From Moraxella nasibovis (GTDB lineage Bacteria > Pseudomonadota > Gammaproteobacteria > Pseudomonadales > Moraxellaceae): a stretch of DNA of 64,000 nt. Each line of letters starts with the position of its first letter. Within the stretch, counting starts at the first letter, position 1. The translations under genes and the position numbers were made by a program. Location: the NCBI RefSeq assembly GCF_029581575.1, contig NZ_CP089975.1, forward strand, positions 434,001 to 498,000, given 5' to 3'. Below, one piece after another: positions 37,072 to 45,319 of this stretch. Under the pieces are notes generated by a model. The model made no database searches. It was not told where the DNA came from and was given only the letters and a program-made list of their open reading frames with translations.

Positions 37072-37260
37072 TTGGGTGATTTTTCAAAGTTTGAAGCATT
37101 GAAACCAATGGGAGAGCTTTTTGGCGAACTTATCCTGTCTAAAATTTTGGACTTATTCATTGAAAAAGCATACGAATTGATAAAAGCTCATTGTAAGGAG
37201 AAAAACATGAATGAAATCTTTTCACGCATCATCACATCCAAAACAGTCTTATGGGGTTGA
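37072..37260 (+). CDS. Short hypothetical or gene remnant
   Basis: An open frame from 37036 to 37260, with TTG at 37072 or ATG at 37108 as possible starts, encodes MGELFGELILSKILDLFIEKAYELIKAHCKEKN and ends in a 17-aa stretch that has its own AAGGAG-preceded ATG (37207). Composition looks protein-like, but there is no family match that I can name. It may be a decayed gene in the 371-bp gap between the lipoprotein and rnr. Confidence 0.25.
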   Translation: MGDFSKFEALKPMGELFGELILSKILDLFIEKAYELIKAHCKEKNMNEIFSRIITSKTVLWG

Positions 37261-37306
37261 TATCGCTAGGAGTATAAGGCACAACCGTTTCCCCACCAGT
37301 TTTTAT

Positions 37307-37339
37307 AAATTGGGACAATAAAAATTGTCCCAATTTTTT
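37307..37339. terminator. Terminator at the 3' end of rnr
   Basis: AAATTGGGACAAT (37307-37319) and ATTGTCCCAATTT (37324-37336) form a 13-bp perfect stem with an AAAA loop. T-runs are better on the plus side, so it may work in both directions. It lies just past the rnr stop on the minus strand. Confidence 0.8.
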
Positions 37340-39581
37340 ACGCTTTCTTTTTGTTGATCTTTTTCTTAGCGGGCTTTTTCGCCTCTTCCCCCACTTTCTC
37401 CACCAACGCAAAATCCACTTGCAATAAATCCATGTTCACGCCAGCGACCTTAATCAGCACCTGCTCGCCAAGCTTGAATACTGAGCCACGCTCGCCAACC
37501 AAGGCTTGCTCTCGTTCATCATAGTCAAAATATTCCTGTCCAAGCCCTGAGATGTGTATCAGCCCATCAATGAACAAATCATTGAGCGTCACGAACAGCC
37601 CAAAGCTTGTGACGGTGGTGATCGTTCCGACAAATTCATCGCCCAGATGTCTTTGCATGTAGTGGCATTTTAGCCATGTTTCCACATGACGGCTGGCTTC
37701 TTCGGCTCGGCGCTCGGTGGTGGAGGTTTGCTCGCCTGCCTCGTCTAGGGTTTTGTAAATGGCAGGCTTGGATTTTTTGTTGGTCACTTTATCCTTGATG
37801 GCTCGGTGGAGCATGAGGTCAGGATAACGGCGAATCGGACTGGTAAAATGGCTGTATTCATCATATGCTAAGCCAAAATGACCGATGTTGTCAGGGCTAT
37901 AATTTGCCTGCATCATCGAGCGAAGTAGCATGCTATGGATACTCTGGGTGTCGGCACGACCTTCCACCGCCTTGATGATGCGCTGATAATCGGCGTGCGT
38001 GGGCGACTCAGTCGGAAATGACAGTCCAAACGATTTGGCGTACTCAGACAGCTTGGCTGATTTTTCATCCGATGGCTTGTCGTGGTTGCGATACAAGACG
38101 GGCAGCTCATGCTTGATGGAGAAATTTGCCGCACAGGTATTTGCAAGCAGCATCATCTCCTCGATGAGCTTATGAGCGTCGCCTCGTGTGCGTTTTTTGA
38201 TGTCTTTGATGTCGCCATCTTCGCCAAAGACGATGTAGCTTTCGGCGGTTTCAAAAGCCATCGCACCTCGTTCCTCTCGTCTTTGGTCAAGGACTTGGTA
38301 CAGCTGGTACATGGTGTCCACCGATTTTAATACCTCAGGGTTTTTTACCAAGTCGTCAGGGAGTGTTTCATTGGTGGGGTCGTCAAAATAGGCATTAACT
38401 TGGTTATAAGTCAGGCGAGCCTGAGAGTGCATGACCGCAGGATAAAACTCATAGCCCGTCACTTTGCCTGCTTTGGAGAGCTTGATGTCCGCCACCATGC
38501 ATAATCTATCTACTTTGGGGTTTAGCGAACATAAGCCATTGGACAGCACTTCTGGCAGCATCGGAATCACTCGGTGCGGAAAATACACACTTGTGCCACG
38601 CTCATAGGCTTCGGCATCAAGCGGACTGCTTGGCGTCACATAGTGGCTGACATCAGCGATGGCGACCACCACACGGTAGTTACCGCCTGCTCGCTTGCAG
38701 GCATAGACGGCATCGTCAAAGTCTCGTGAATCCTCACCATCGATGGTAATTAAAGGTAAGTCTCGTAAATCTACTCGCCCCGCAAAATCCTGCTGTGTCG
38801 GCTCATCGTAGCTTTCGGCTTGCTCCAAGGCAGCTTGGCTAAACTCCGAAGGAATGCCTTGATTTAAAAGTGTGGTTTCGATGATAAGCTCACGGTCATT
38901 AAGATTTGTCAAAAGCTCGGTAATCTTGCCTGTGGCATATTCTTGGTAAGTGGGCATGTCGATGATGGCGACTTTGACACTGTCGCCAAGCTGAGCATTC
39001 ATGTTCGCCACATTGTCGTCGGTCAGTGTGATGGGCTGATGTGCGTTCGCCCCTGACAGGCGGACAAAGTAGCCTTCATCGTCGCTGTCCAAGACGCCCA
39101 CAAACTCCGTGCCAGCTCGTGCCAACACACTTTGAATGCGAGCCTCTGCCTTGCCTTTAAATTCGGTCGCCACTGCCTCTACTGTATCGCCATCAAAAAC
39201 CACACGCATTTGCTTTTCATGAACAAATAAATCTGGCATGTCATCGAGTGCAACAAAGCCAAAGCCTTTGGGGTTGGCGATGATTTTGCCGATAACGACA
39301 GTAGGGGGTGCTGCGATGCTAAAATGAATGCCGTCGCTGCGTTCTAGCTGGCCGTCTCTAAGCATGGCTTTTAGGCGATTATTCAAGGCAAAAAATCTGT
39401 CCTCATCGCCTAAGATGTCAAAATGTAGCCCTAAGCTTTCGGCGGTGGCTGCCTTGCCGTCGTTGTTCATCTGAGCGACGGTCTGCAAAATCAGCAGGCG
39501 TGACGGAATGGGGTTTTGGTATTTGTTCGCCTCGTCTGTGGCGTTGGGGTCGTTCCATGTTGGTGTGTTTTGTTTTTTCAT
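37338..39581 (-). CDS. rnr: Ribonuclease R
   Basis: This processive 3'-5' exoribonuclease degrades structured RNA. After an N-terminal winged-helix and cold-shock part (KGFGVALDDMPDLF-like stretch near residue 110), the RNB catalytic core carries LPLITIDGEDSRDFDDAVYACK with the Mg2+ aspartates, then LMLHRAIKDK and a C-terminal S1 domain (GTITTVTSFGLFVTLNDLFIDGLIHIS). A Lys-rich tail (EEAKKPAKKKINKKKA) ends it. The length of 747 aa is somewhat short of E. coli (813) but complete. It stands alone. Confidence 0.97.
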   Translation of the reverse strand: MKKQNTPTWNDPNATDEANKYQNPIPSRLLILQTVAQMNNDGKAATAESLGLHFDILGDEDRFFALNNRLKAMLRDGQLERSDGIHFSIAAPPTVVIGKIIANPKGFGFVALDDMPDLFVHEKQMRVVFDGDTVEAVATEFKGKAEARIQSVLARAGTEFVGVLDSDDEGYFVRLSGANAHQPITLTDDNVANMNAQLGDSVKVAIIDMPTYQEYATGKITELLTNLNDRELIIETTLLNQGIPSEFSQAALEQAESYDEPTQQDFAGRVDLRDLPLITIDGEDSRDFDDAVYACKRAGGNYRVVVAIADVSHYVTPSSPLDAEAYERGTSVYFPHRVIPMLPEVLSNGLCSLNPKVDRLCMVADIKLSKAGKVTGYEFYPAVMHSQARLTYNQVNAYFDDPTNETLPDDLVKNPEVLKSVDTMYQLYQVLDQRREERGAMAFETAESYIVFGEDGDIKDIKKRTRGDAHKLIEEMMLLANTCAANFSIKHELPVLYRNHDKPSDEKSAKLSEYAKSFGLSFPTESPTHADYQRIIKAVEGRADTQSIHSMLLRSMMQANYSPDNIGHFGLAYDEYSHFTSPIRRYPDLMLHRAIKDKVTNKKSKPAIYKTLDEAGEQTSTTERRAEEASRHVETWLKCHYMQRHLGDEFVGTITTVTSFGLFVTLNDLFIDGLIHISGLGQEYFDYDEREQALVGERGSVFKLGEQVLIKVAGVNMDLLQVDFALVEKVGEEAKKPAKKKINKKKA

Positions 39582-39688
39582 GAGTACTCTCTACTTCTTT
39601 GTTTTTAAATTGTCAAATGAAAGGAATTTGGGTTATCATATCATATTTTGATGTGGTTTTTTGTGTAAATTATTTTGTGTAAATTGTT

Positions 39689-40156
39689 ATGGCGACTGTA
39701 TTTGAAATCAAAGATGCGCATGATGCCGAGCGGGGTGGGTTTATCAGCCAAATTGCCCGCATCGAGACTGAGCTGTTTTATGATGCTTGGGACGGCATGG
39801 CGGTGTATTCGCTGCTCACTCAGTATGGCGTGGGGCTGATCGTCGCTGAGATGGATGATGAGCTGGTGGGCTATTGTATTTATCAGGTCGTCTTTGAGCT
39901 TGCTGAGATTTTGCGTATTGCCACTGACTCAGACTTTCAAAAAAAGGGTGTGGGCAAGAGCCTGCTTGATGAATTTGCAAAATTGTGCCAGCAAAAAGGG
40001 GCCAAGCGAGTTTTGCTTGAAGTGCGAGCTGACAATTTTTCTGCCATACGCCTGTACCAAAAGCAAGGCTTTTATCAAATCGATGTACGAAAAGCGTACT
40101 ATAAAGACGAGACTGGGGCGGTGGATGCGCTGATTTTACAAAAGGATTTGAGCTGA
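39689..40156 (+). CDS. rimI: GNAT-family acetyltransferase, RimI-like
   Basis: RimI acetylates the N-terminus of ribosomal protein S18. The 155-aa protein has the GNAT acetyl-CoA motif ATDSDFQKKGVGKSLLDEF (Q/RxxGxG/A) near residue 80 and the RimI-like closing LLEVRADNFSAIRLYQKQGFYQIDVRKAYYKDETGAVDALILQK. This matches RimI better than generic GNATs, but the substrate is inferred. It is divergent from rnr and convergent with infC. Confidence 0.8.
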   Translation: MATVFEIKDAHDAERGGFISQIARIETELFYDAWDGMAVYSLLTQYGVGLIVAEMDDELVGYCIYQVVFELAEILRIATDSDFQKKGVGKSLLDEFAKLCQQKGAKRVLLEVRADNFSAIRLYQKQGFYQIDVRKAYYKDETGAVDALILQKDLS

Positions 40157-40318
40157 TTTGATGGGTGTGTAAAACATACCAATCGAACTGAAAAAAGTAA
40201 CGCAAATTCCACGGCTTATGCTTGAAATGGGCTAAGCGAACCCTACACAACTAGGGCTGACTTGATGGCTGTATGAACTGTCAAATCTGACAAAGCCAGT
40301 CAAACTGATAAACAAGAT

Positions 40319-40346
40319 AAAAAGCAAGGCGCATTACCTTGCTTTT
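40319..40346. terminator. Shared terminator between rimI and infC
   Basis: AAAAGCAAGG (40320-40329) and CCTTGCTTTT (40337-40346) pair around a 7-nt loop with A/T runs on both flanks. It serves infC on the minus strand and rimI on the plus strand. Confidence 0.85.
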
Positions 40347-40364
40347 ATTGCGGTGTAGAGTTGC

Positions 40365-40886
40365 TCACTTTTTCTTGGCAGGACCTAGCAGCATACCCAT
40401 CTGGCGACCTTCGACTTTTGGCGCCTGCTCAACGCTTGCGATTTCTTCGGTGTCCTTGATGATGCGTTCAAGCTGAGCTTTGCCAATCTCTTGGTGCGCC
40501 ATTTCACGACCACGGAAACGAATCGATACTTTGACTTTATCCTTATCTTCCAAGAATTCTACGATTTTACGCAGCTTGACTTGGTAGTCTGCTTCTTCTG
40601 TGCCAGGGCGCAGTTTGATTTCTTTGACTTGGGTTTGTTTTTGGTTTTTCTTGGCTTCTTTGGCTTTTTGTTTTTGGTCGTACAAATAGCGCTTATAATC
40701 CATGATTTTGCAAACAGGTGGCTTGGCATCAGCAACAAGCTCAACCAAATCAAGACCAGCGTCAGCGGCGGCTTGTAGGGCGTTGTTTAGGCTGACGACA
40801 CCAAGCTGCTCGCCATCTTCTTTGACCAGACGAACTTCCTTGGCACGAATCTCTTCGTTGATGTTTAAACGGTTTGACGGTTTAAT
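40365..40886 (-). CDS. infC: Translation initiation factor IF-3
   Basis: IF-3 dissociates ribosomes and proofreads start codons. The protein ([20 protein letters not shown]..., [42 protein letters not shown]) is clear. The start is not ATG: GGAG lies 8 nt before an ATT at 40886 and the next residues [12 protein letters not shown] match the family. An AUU start is the known autoregulated infC start in E. coli, because IF-3 itself discriminates against it. This gives 173 aa. Longer in-frame ATG-started versions run through the promoter and are rejected. Confidence 0.93.
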   Translation of the reverse strand: MKPSNRLNINEEIRAKEVRLVKEDGEQLGVVSLNNALQAAADAGLDLVELVADAKPPVCKIMDYKRYLYDQKQKAKEAKKNQKQTQVKEIKLRPGTEEADYQVKLRKIVEFLEDKDKVKVSIRFRGREMAHQEIGKAQLERIIKDTEEIASVEQAPKVEGRQMGMLLGPAKKK

Positions 40887-41023
40887 GGTAATTACTCCAA
40901 AAAATAGAAAAATCGCCCCATTGTACTGTATCGCCCACATCATTTCAAGTGTTTTTGTTTCAGAATAACAAAATAAACCCTGCGGACGAATGCTAAGATT
41001 GATGGCAAAAATTTGCCAAATTA

Positions 41024-41032
41024 TGCTATAAT
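41024..41032 (+). promoter_or_regulatory. Promoter before tkt (extended -10)
   Basis: TGCTATAAT with no good -35 lies 32 bp before the tkt ATG, leaving a leader of about 25 nt. Confidence 0.65.
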
Positions 41033-41063
41033 ACGGCAAATTTTCATTTTTGAGACAGCTGAT

Positions 41064-43064
41064 ATGCCAACTCCCCTAAATCAACGCCATAACGCCAACG
41101 CCATCCGCATCCTAGCCATGGATGCCGTCCAAAAAGCCAACTCAGGTCACCCTGGTGCGCCAATGGGTATGGCGGACATCGCTGAGGTGCTGTGGCGTGA
41201 GTTTTTGAATCACAACCCTGCCAACGCCAAATGGGCGAACCGTGACCGCTTTGTCTTATCCAACGGTCATGGCTCCATGCTTTTGTATGCACTGCTGCAC
41301 CTATCAGGCTATGACTTGTCGATTGACGACATCAAAAACTTCCGCCAGCTGCACGCCAAGACCGCAGGACACCCAGAGCATGGCTATGCCGATGGCATCG
41401 AGACCACCACGGGTCCTTTGGGACAGGGCATCGCCAATGCGGTGGGTTTTGCTTTGGCAGAAAAGACCTTGGCGGCACAATTTAACAAGCCAAACCATGA
41501 CATCATCGACCATCATACCTACTGCTTTTTGGGCGATGGCTGTTTGATGGAGGGGGTCAGCCACGAGGCGTGCTCGCTGGCAGGCACACTGGGGCTTGGT
41601 AAGCTCATCGCTTATTATGATGATAATGGCATCTCGATCGATGGCGAGGTGGAGGGTTGGTTCTCGGACGACACCGCCAAGCGCTTTGAAAGCTACAACT
41701 GGCAAGTCATCCGTGTCGACGGTCATGATGCCGACGCCATTCGCCAAGCGACCATCGAGGCACGCGCCGAGACCACTCGCCCAAGTCTCATCATCTGTAA
41801 GACCATCATCGGTCTGGGCAGCCCAAATAAACAAGGCAAAGAAGACAGTCACGGTGCGCCGCTGGGTGTCGATGAGATCACCTTGACTCGTGGCGAGCTA
41901 GGCTGGGCGAATGGCAATGCCTTTGAAATCAGTGATGAAATTTATGCAGCATGGGACGCTAAGGCAAAGGGAAGTGAGCTAGAATCAGCTTGGAATGCCA
42001 AATTTGATGACTACAAAAAAGCTTATCCTGCTGAGGCGGCAGAGCTGTCTCGCAGACTGTCGGGCGAGCTGCCAGAAGACTTCGCCGCCAAGGCAGATGA
42101 CTTCATCAAAGCCTGCCAAGACAAGGGCGAGACCATCGCCACTCGTAAGGCAAGCCAAAACGCCATCGCAGCATTTGCACCGCTACTGCCAGAGATTTTG
42201 GGTGGCTCGGCAGACTTGGCAGGCTCAAACTTGACGCTATGGAAAGACGCCAAGAGCGTTCAAGCGCACGCCAATGGCAACTACATCCACTATGGCGTGC
42301 GTGAGTTTGGCATGACTGCCATCGCCAATGGTGTCGCTTTGCACGGCGGCTTTATCCCTTATACCGCCACATTCTTGATGTTTATGGAATATGCGCGCAA
42401 TGCGGTGCGTATGTCGGCACTCATGAAGCAGCGTGTGATCAATGTCTATACCCACGACTCCATCGGTCTGGGCGAGGATGGTCCGACGCACCAGCCTGTC
42501 GAGCAGATCGCAAGCTTGCGTCAGACGCCAAATCACTACACATGGCGTCCGTGCGACACGGTGGAGACAGCGGTGGCTTGGAAAGTCGCTTTGCAAACTG
42601 CCAATGCGCCGACTTCGCTGATCCTATCTCGCCAAAACCTAGCGCACCAATCTCGCAGCGATGAACAGCTTGCCCTGATCGAAAAAGGCGCTTATGTGCT
42701 TGCCAAAGAGCAGGGCGACCTACAAGCCATCATCATCGCCACAGGCTCTGAGGTGGAGCTTGCGATGAGCGCTCATCAGACGCTCAGCGAGGCAGGCGTG
42801 GGCGTGCGTGTGGTGTCGATGCCGTGTGCTGAGGTCTTTGTAAAACAAGACAAAGACTACATCGAGAGCGTCCTGCCAAGTGTGGTGCGTAGTCGTGTGG
42901 CAGTGGAAGCTGGCATTGTTGACTATTGGTATAAGTTTGTCGGTTTGGATGGTAAGGTCATCGGCATGACGACTTTTGGCGAGTCAGCGCCTGCCAAAGA
43001 TTTGTTCAACCACTTTGGCATCACCGCCGAAAAAGTGGTCGAGGCGGTGAAGTCATTGATTTAA
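41064..43064 (+). CDS. tkt: Transketolase
   Basis: This thiamine-diphosphate enzyme of the pentose phosphate pathway transfers two-carbon ketol groups. It has [20 protein letters not shown], the ThDP-binding [18 protein letters not shown], and the pyrimidine-domain motif [23 protein letters not shown]. The ATG at 41064 gives 666 aa, the family length. An upstream in-frame start at 41013 would overlap the promoter and is rejected. It is divergent from infC and ends in a terminator. Confidence 0.97.
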   Translation: MPTPLNQRHNANAIRILAMDAVQKANSGHPGAPMGMADIAEVLWREFLNHNPANAKWANRDRFVLSNGHGSMLLYALLHLSGYDLSIDDIKNFRQLHAKTAGHPEHGYADGIETTTGPLGQGIANAVGFALAEKTLAAQFNKPNHDIIDHHTYCFLGDGCLMEGVSHEACSLAGTLGLGKLIAYYDDNGISIDGEVEGWFSDDTAKRFESYNWQVIRVDGHDADAIRQATIEARAETTRPSLIICKTIIGLGSPNKQGKEDSHGAPLGVDEITLTRGELGWANGNAFEISDEIYAAWDAKAKGSELESAWNAKFDDYKKAYPAEAAELSRRLSGELPEDFAAKADDFIKACQDKGETIATRKASQNAIAAFAPLLPEILGGSADLAGSNLTLWKDAKSVQAHANGNYIHYGVREFGMTAIANGVALHGGFIPYTATFLMFMEYARNAVRMSALMKQRVINVYTHDSIGLGEDGPTHQPVEQIASLRQTPNHYTWRPCDTVETAVAWKVALQTANAPTSLILSRQNLAHQSRSDEQLALIEKGAYVLAKEQGDLQAIIIATGSEVELAMSAHQTLSEAGVGVRVVSMPCAEVFVKQDKDYIESVLPSVVRSRVAVEAGIVDYWYKFVGLDGKVIGMTTFGESAPAKDLFNHFGITAEKVVEAVKSLI

Positions 43065-43082
43065 TCATGACTTGACTGAACC

Positions 43083-43113
43083 AAAATCGGACGGTGCGCT
43101 GTCCGATTTTTTT
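43083..43113 (+). terminator. Intrinsic terminator after tkt
   Basis: AAAATCGGAC (43083-43092) and GTCCGATTTT (43101-43110) pair around an 8-nt loop, followed by Ts. Confidence 0.92.
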
Positions 43114-43238
43114 GTTTTTTTAAGAATTGGAAAAGAATTTTACCAAAAGAATGGAGTGGTCGATTTTATATTTAAGTGGTTTTGGTGTAGAATGTCAATG
43201 GCTTAATTTGATGGGAAATGGGATGATGAAGCCAAAAT

Positions 43239-43317
43239 TATGGCATAACTCATTGATTTTGTTGGGTTTCGCAAGCAGAGCCCAACCTTGTATCTCACCA
43301 CCAAGACTAGCTATCTT
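43239..43317. repeat. Two-hairpin palindromic repeat, copy e
   Basis: It reads TATGGCATAACTCATTGATT, then hairpin 2 TTGTTGGGTTTCGCAAGCAG with GAGCCCAACC. Its right extension (CCTTGTATCTCACCACC then AAGACTAGCTATC) matches the reverse complement of 26809-26840. The IS110 element lies directly to the right. Confidence 0.8.
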
Positions 43318-43490
43318 GGTGATGGCATGGTAGATTATACCATCACCCTAAGTTACTTGGTAGTTTCTACCCAACCTGAGTACTTTGATGCTGTCTCGTA
43401 GATTAAACCCAAGTAGCTTTCTTATCATCGTACAATCTGAATGGTATCCAAGCGCTTGATTGATTTTCAATCATGACGCTGAATGAACAA
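43318..43490 (+). ncRNA. Candidate bridge RNA region of the IS110 element
   Basis: The 170-bp region before the transposase is non-coding and can fold. GGTGATGG (43318-43325) pairs with CCATCACC (43340-43347), with a nested ATGGTA/TACCAT pair. A longer hairpin runs from AGCGCTTGATTG (43451-43462) to CAATCATGACGCT (43468-43480). In IS110-group elements the left non-coding end encodes a bridge RNA that specifies donor and target. The right non-coding end here is very short, which fits that group. The loops have not been matched to target sequence. Confidence 0.35.
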
Positions 43491-43496
43491 GGCTAG

Positions 43497-44504
43497 ATGA
43501 CAATGACTTATTATGTTGGTATTGATGTTAGCAAGCACAAGCTGGATGTGGCTTGGCTTAAAGAGTTAAGTACAATGAAAGTCAAAACCAAAGTCTTTAA
43601 TAATCACTTTGATGACTTTGAACACATCATTCATTGGCTTAAAACCAATCTTGGTGCAAGTGTCAGCTTTAACGACATTCATCTTATTATGGAAGCCACA
43701 GGGGTATATCACGAACCTTTGGCGTATTATTTACACGATTTAGGCTTTAAAGTCTCTATCATCAATCCTGCCTTTGTCAAACACTATGCGGACAGTTTAG
43801 GCGTAAGACAAAAGACAGATAAAAAAGACAGTATTGTCCTTGCCAGATATGGCAGAGCCACCCACCCTGATGCTTGGATTGCCCCAAGTATTGAAGCTCG
43901 TCATTTAAAGTCTTTGCTTTCTCGTCTTGATGCTCTAAATGAAGACTTACAGCGAGAAGAAAACCGCAAAGAAAAAGCAGAAGTGGCAGACACAACCCCC
44001 ATTGTTAAACAATCCATTGACGAGATGATTGTGGCATTAAAATTGGCAATCAGCAAATTAAACGATGACATTGACACTCATATCAACAACCACCCCAAAC
44101 TTAAAGAAGAGCAAACACTCTTACAAAGCATCAAAGGAGTGGGACAGGTGGTGTCAAGACAAATGCTTAGTTTGTTTAATACCAAACAATTTAACAATGC
44201 CAAACAAGTCTCTGCTTTTTTAGGGTTGATTCCCAAACAACAAGAATCAGGATTGTTTAAAGGCAGATCAAGACTTGCCAAAACAGGCAATGCTCAATTA
44301 AGAGCTAAGCTGTATATGGCAGCAGTCGTTGCCACCAAGTACAATCCAGACATTAAAGACCAATACGAACGCTTACAACAAAATGGCAAATGCAAAATGC
44401 AAGCTTTATGTGCTTGTATGCGTAAATTGGTGCAAATCTGCTTTGGTGTGATCAAACACCAAACTCCCTACACCCCACAAGTTAGGATAGATAATATGGC
44501 TTGA
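43497..44504 (+). CDS. IS110-family transposase
   Basis: A 335-aa DEDD recombinase. The RuvC-like N-terminal domain shows YYVGIDVSKHKLDVAW (D10), LIMEATGVYHEPLAYYL (E66) and RQKTDKKDSIVLARYGR (D108, D111). The C-terminal transposase_20 domain shows LLQSIKGVGQVVSRQML, AFLGLIPKQQESGLFKGRS and KTGNAQLRAKLYMAAV. The gene is full length and uninterrupted, so the element may be active. A second in-frame ATG is two codons downstream. Transposases of this group are now known to be RNA-guided. Confidence 0.93.
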   Translation: MTMTYYVGIDVSKHKLDVAWLKELSTMKVKTKVFNNHFDDFEHIIHWLKTNLGASVSFNDIHLIMEATGVYHEPLAYYLHDLGFKVSIINPAFVKHYADSLGVRQKTDKKDSIVLARYGRATHPDAWIAPSIEARHLKSLLSRLDALNEDLQREENRKEKAEVADTTPIVKQSIDEMIVALKLAISKLNDDIDTHINNHPKLKEEQTLLQSIKGVGQVVSRQMLSLFNTKQFNNAKQVSAFLGLIPKQQESGLFKGRSRLAKTGNAQLRAKLYMAAVVATKYNPDIKDQYERLQQNGKCKMQALCACMRKLVQICFGVIKHQTPYTPQVRIDNMA

Positions 44505-44533
44505 CAAGGGGTGGGGAGAGATGGTATCTACGG

Positions 44534-44593
44534 GCTGTAAGACCCAACAAATTTAAAGTTATAGCAACAATCAATGGCAAACCAAAAGAATAG
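44534..44593 (+). pseudogene. Remnant of a third toxin C-terminus
   Basis: Right of the word ATGGTATCTACGGGCT an open frame encodes VRPNKFKVIATINGKPKE and ends at TAG (44591-44593), 11 nt before the immunity-like gene. It is short and has no start. Its sequence is unrelated to the tails at 26950 and 27565, but its position relative to the repeat word and immunity gene is the same. Confidence 0.42.
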
Positions 44594-44604
44594 AGATCTG
44601 AACA

Positions 44605-45015
44605 ATGACTGATAAATCTACTTTAGATTTTACGCAACAATATGAGTTTTTTGCCCAAGAGTTATTATGTTTTTTAGGAAATCAACAGTGGCAACAAGCC
44701 TATATCAAATATGAAGTATTTAACCAAATGATTTCAATAGAAAGATGGTTTGTTGTTGAAAATCAAGAATTTTGGCTAGGTAATGAAATTCCAGATGAAA
44801 TCTGGGATAATTCTTCTAAATCCGTTTATTATATCAGAGATAAAATGCTTGAAAATATGGGTCATCGCATTTGGGGTTTGTTATTTACCCTATATCCTGA
44901 CGGCAAGTTTGAAATAGAATATGATTATGATAAGCCAGATGATTATGAAGAAAGTGATGATATTATCTTAGGTGATGAAATCAATCAATCGCTGGATAAA
45001 CTGGGAATAAGATAA
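44605..45015 (+). CDS. YezG/DUF600-like immunity protein
   Basis: A 136-aa acidic protein. The stretch HRIWGLLFTLYPDGKFEIEYDYDKPDDYEE resembles the core of the YezG (DUF600) immunity family, which neutralises LXG-type and related nuclease toxins. No complete toxin is near. It follows a toxin-like tail by 11 nt and precedes repeat copy g. It is probably an orphan antitoxin that protects against toxins of relatives, or a leftover cassette. Confidence 0.68.
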   Translation: MTDKSTLDFTQQYEFFAQELLCFLGNQQWQQAYIKYEVFNQMISIERWFVVENQEFWLGNEIPDEIWDNSSKSVYYIRDKMLENMGHRIWGLLFTLYPDGKFEIEYDYDKPDDYEESDDIILGDEINQSLDKLGIR

Positions 45016-45114
45016 CTTGTGATTTAATTTTCATGCAAAACTCAACTTTTTGTCTAAACTAAAATGGGTTGGTTGATGTTATCAGCAGCCTATTTTCCAA
45101 GCATGGTAAGCACA

Positions 45115-45206
45115 GTAGGTTGGGTTGAACGAATGTAAAACCCAACATTTTTGGCGTAACTCATTGAACTTGTTGGGCTTCTAGCTCTCGCAACGAAACC
45201 CAGCAT
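45115..45206. repeat. Two-hairpin palindromic repeat, copy g
   Basis: GTAGGTTGGGTTGAACGAATG with AAAACCCAAC is hairpin 1. The linker is TTTGGCGTAACTCATTGAAC. Hairpin 2 is TGTTGGGCTTC...GAAACCCAGCA. It closes the second accessory patch on the right. Confidence 0.85.
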
Positions 45207-45267
45207 TTAAAATACACCCCTATTGAATCGGTTATATTCTCACAAACCCATTTGAAAGAAAAATAAC

Positions 45268-45297
45268 AAAAAAGCACCCAAAAAGAGTGCTTTTTTT
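45268..45297. terminator. Terminator of the aldehyde dehydrogenase gene
   Basis: AAAAAAGCAC (45268-45277) and GTGCTTTTTT (45287-45296) pair around a 9-nt loop. It lies downstream of the minus-strand dehydrogenase and is bidirectional. Confidence 0.85.
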
Positions 45298-45319
45298 GAT
45301 GTGATGGCGGGCAAGGTTA

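Larger units (their letters stand above)
43318..44515 (+). mobile_element. IS110-family insertion sequence
   Basis: It is defined by its transposase, the long left non-coding end and a short right end. Exact ends cannot be fixed because IS110 elements lack terminal inverted repeats. The left limit is placed after the shared repeat extension, and the right limit before the word GAGATGGTATCTACGGGCT that also occurs at 26934-26952. The left repeat and right word flank the element in the same order as they occur, without it, near 26.9 kb. Confidence 0.7.
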
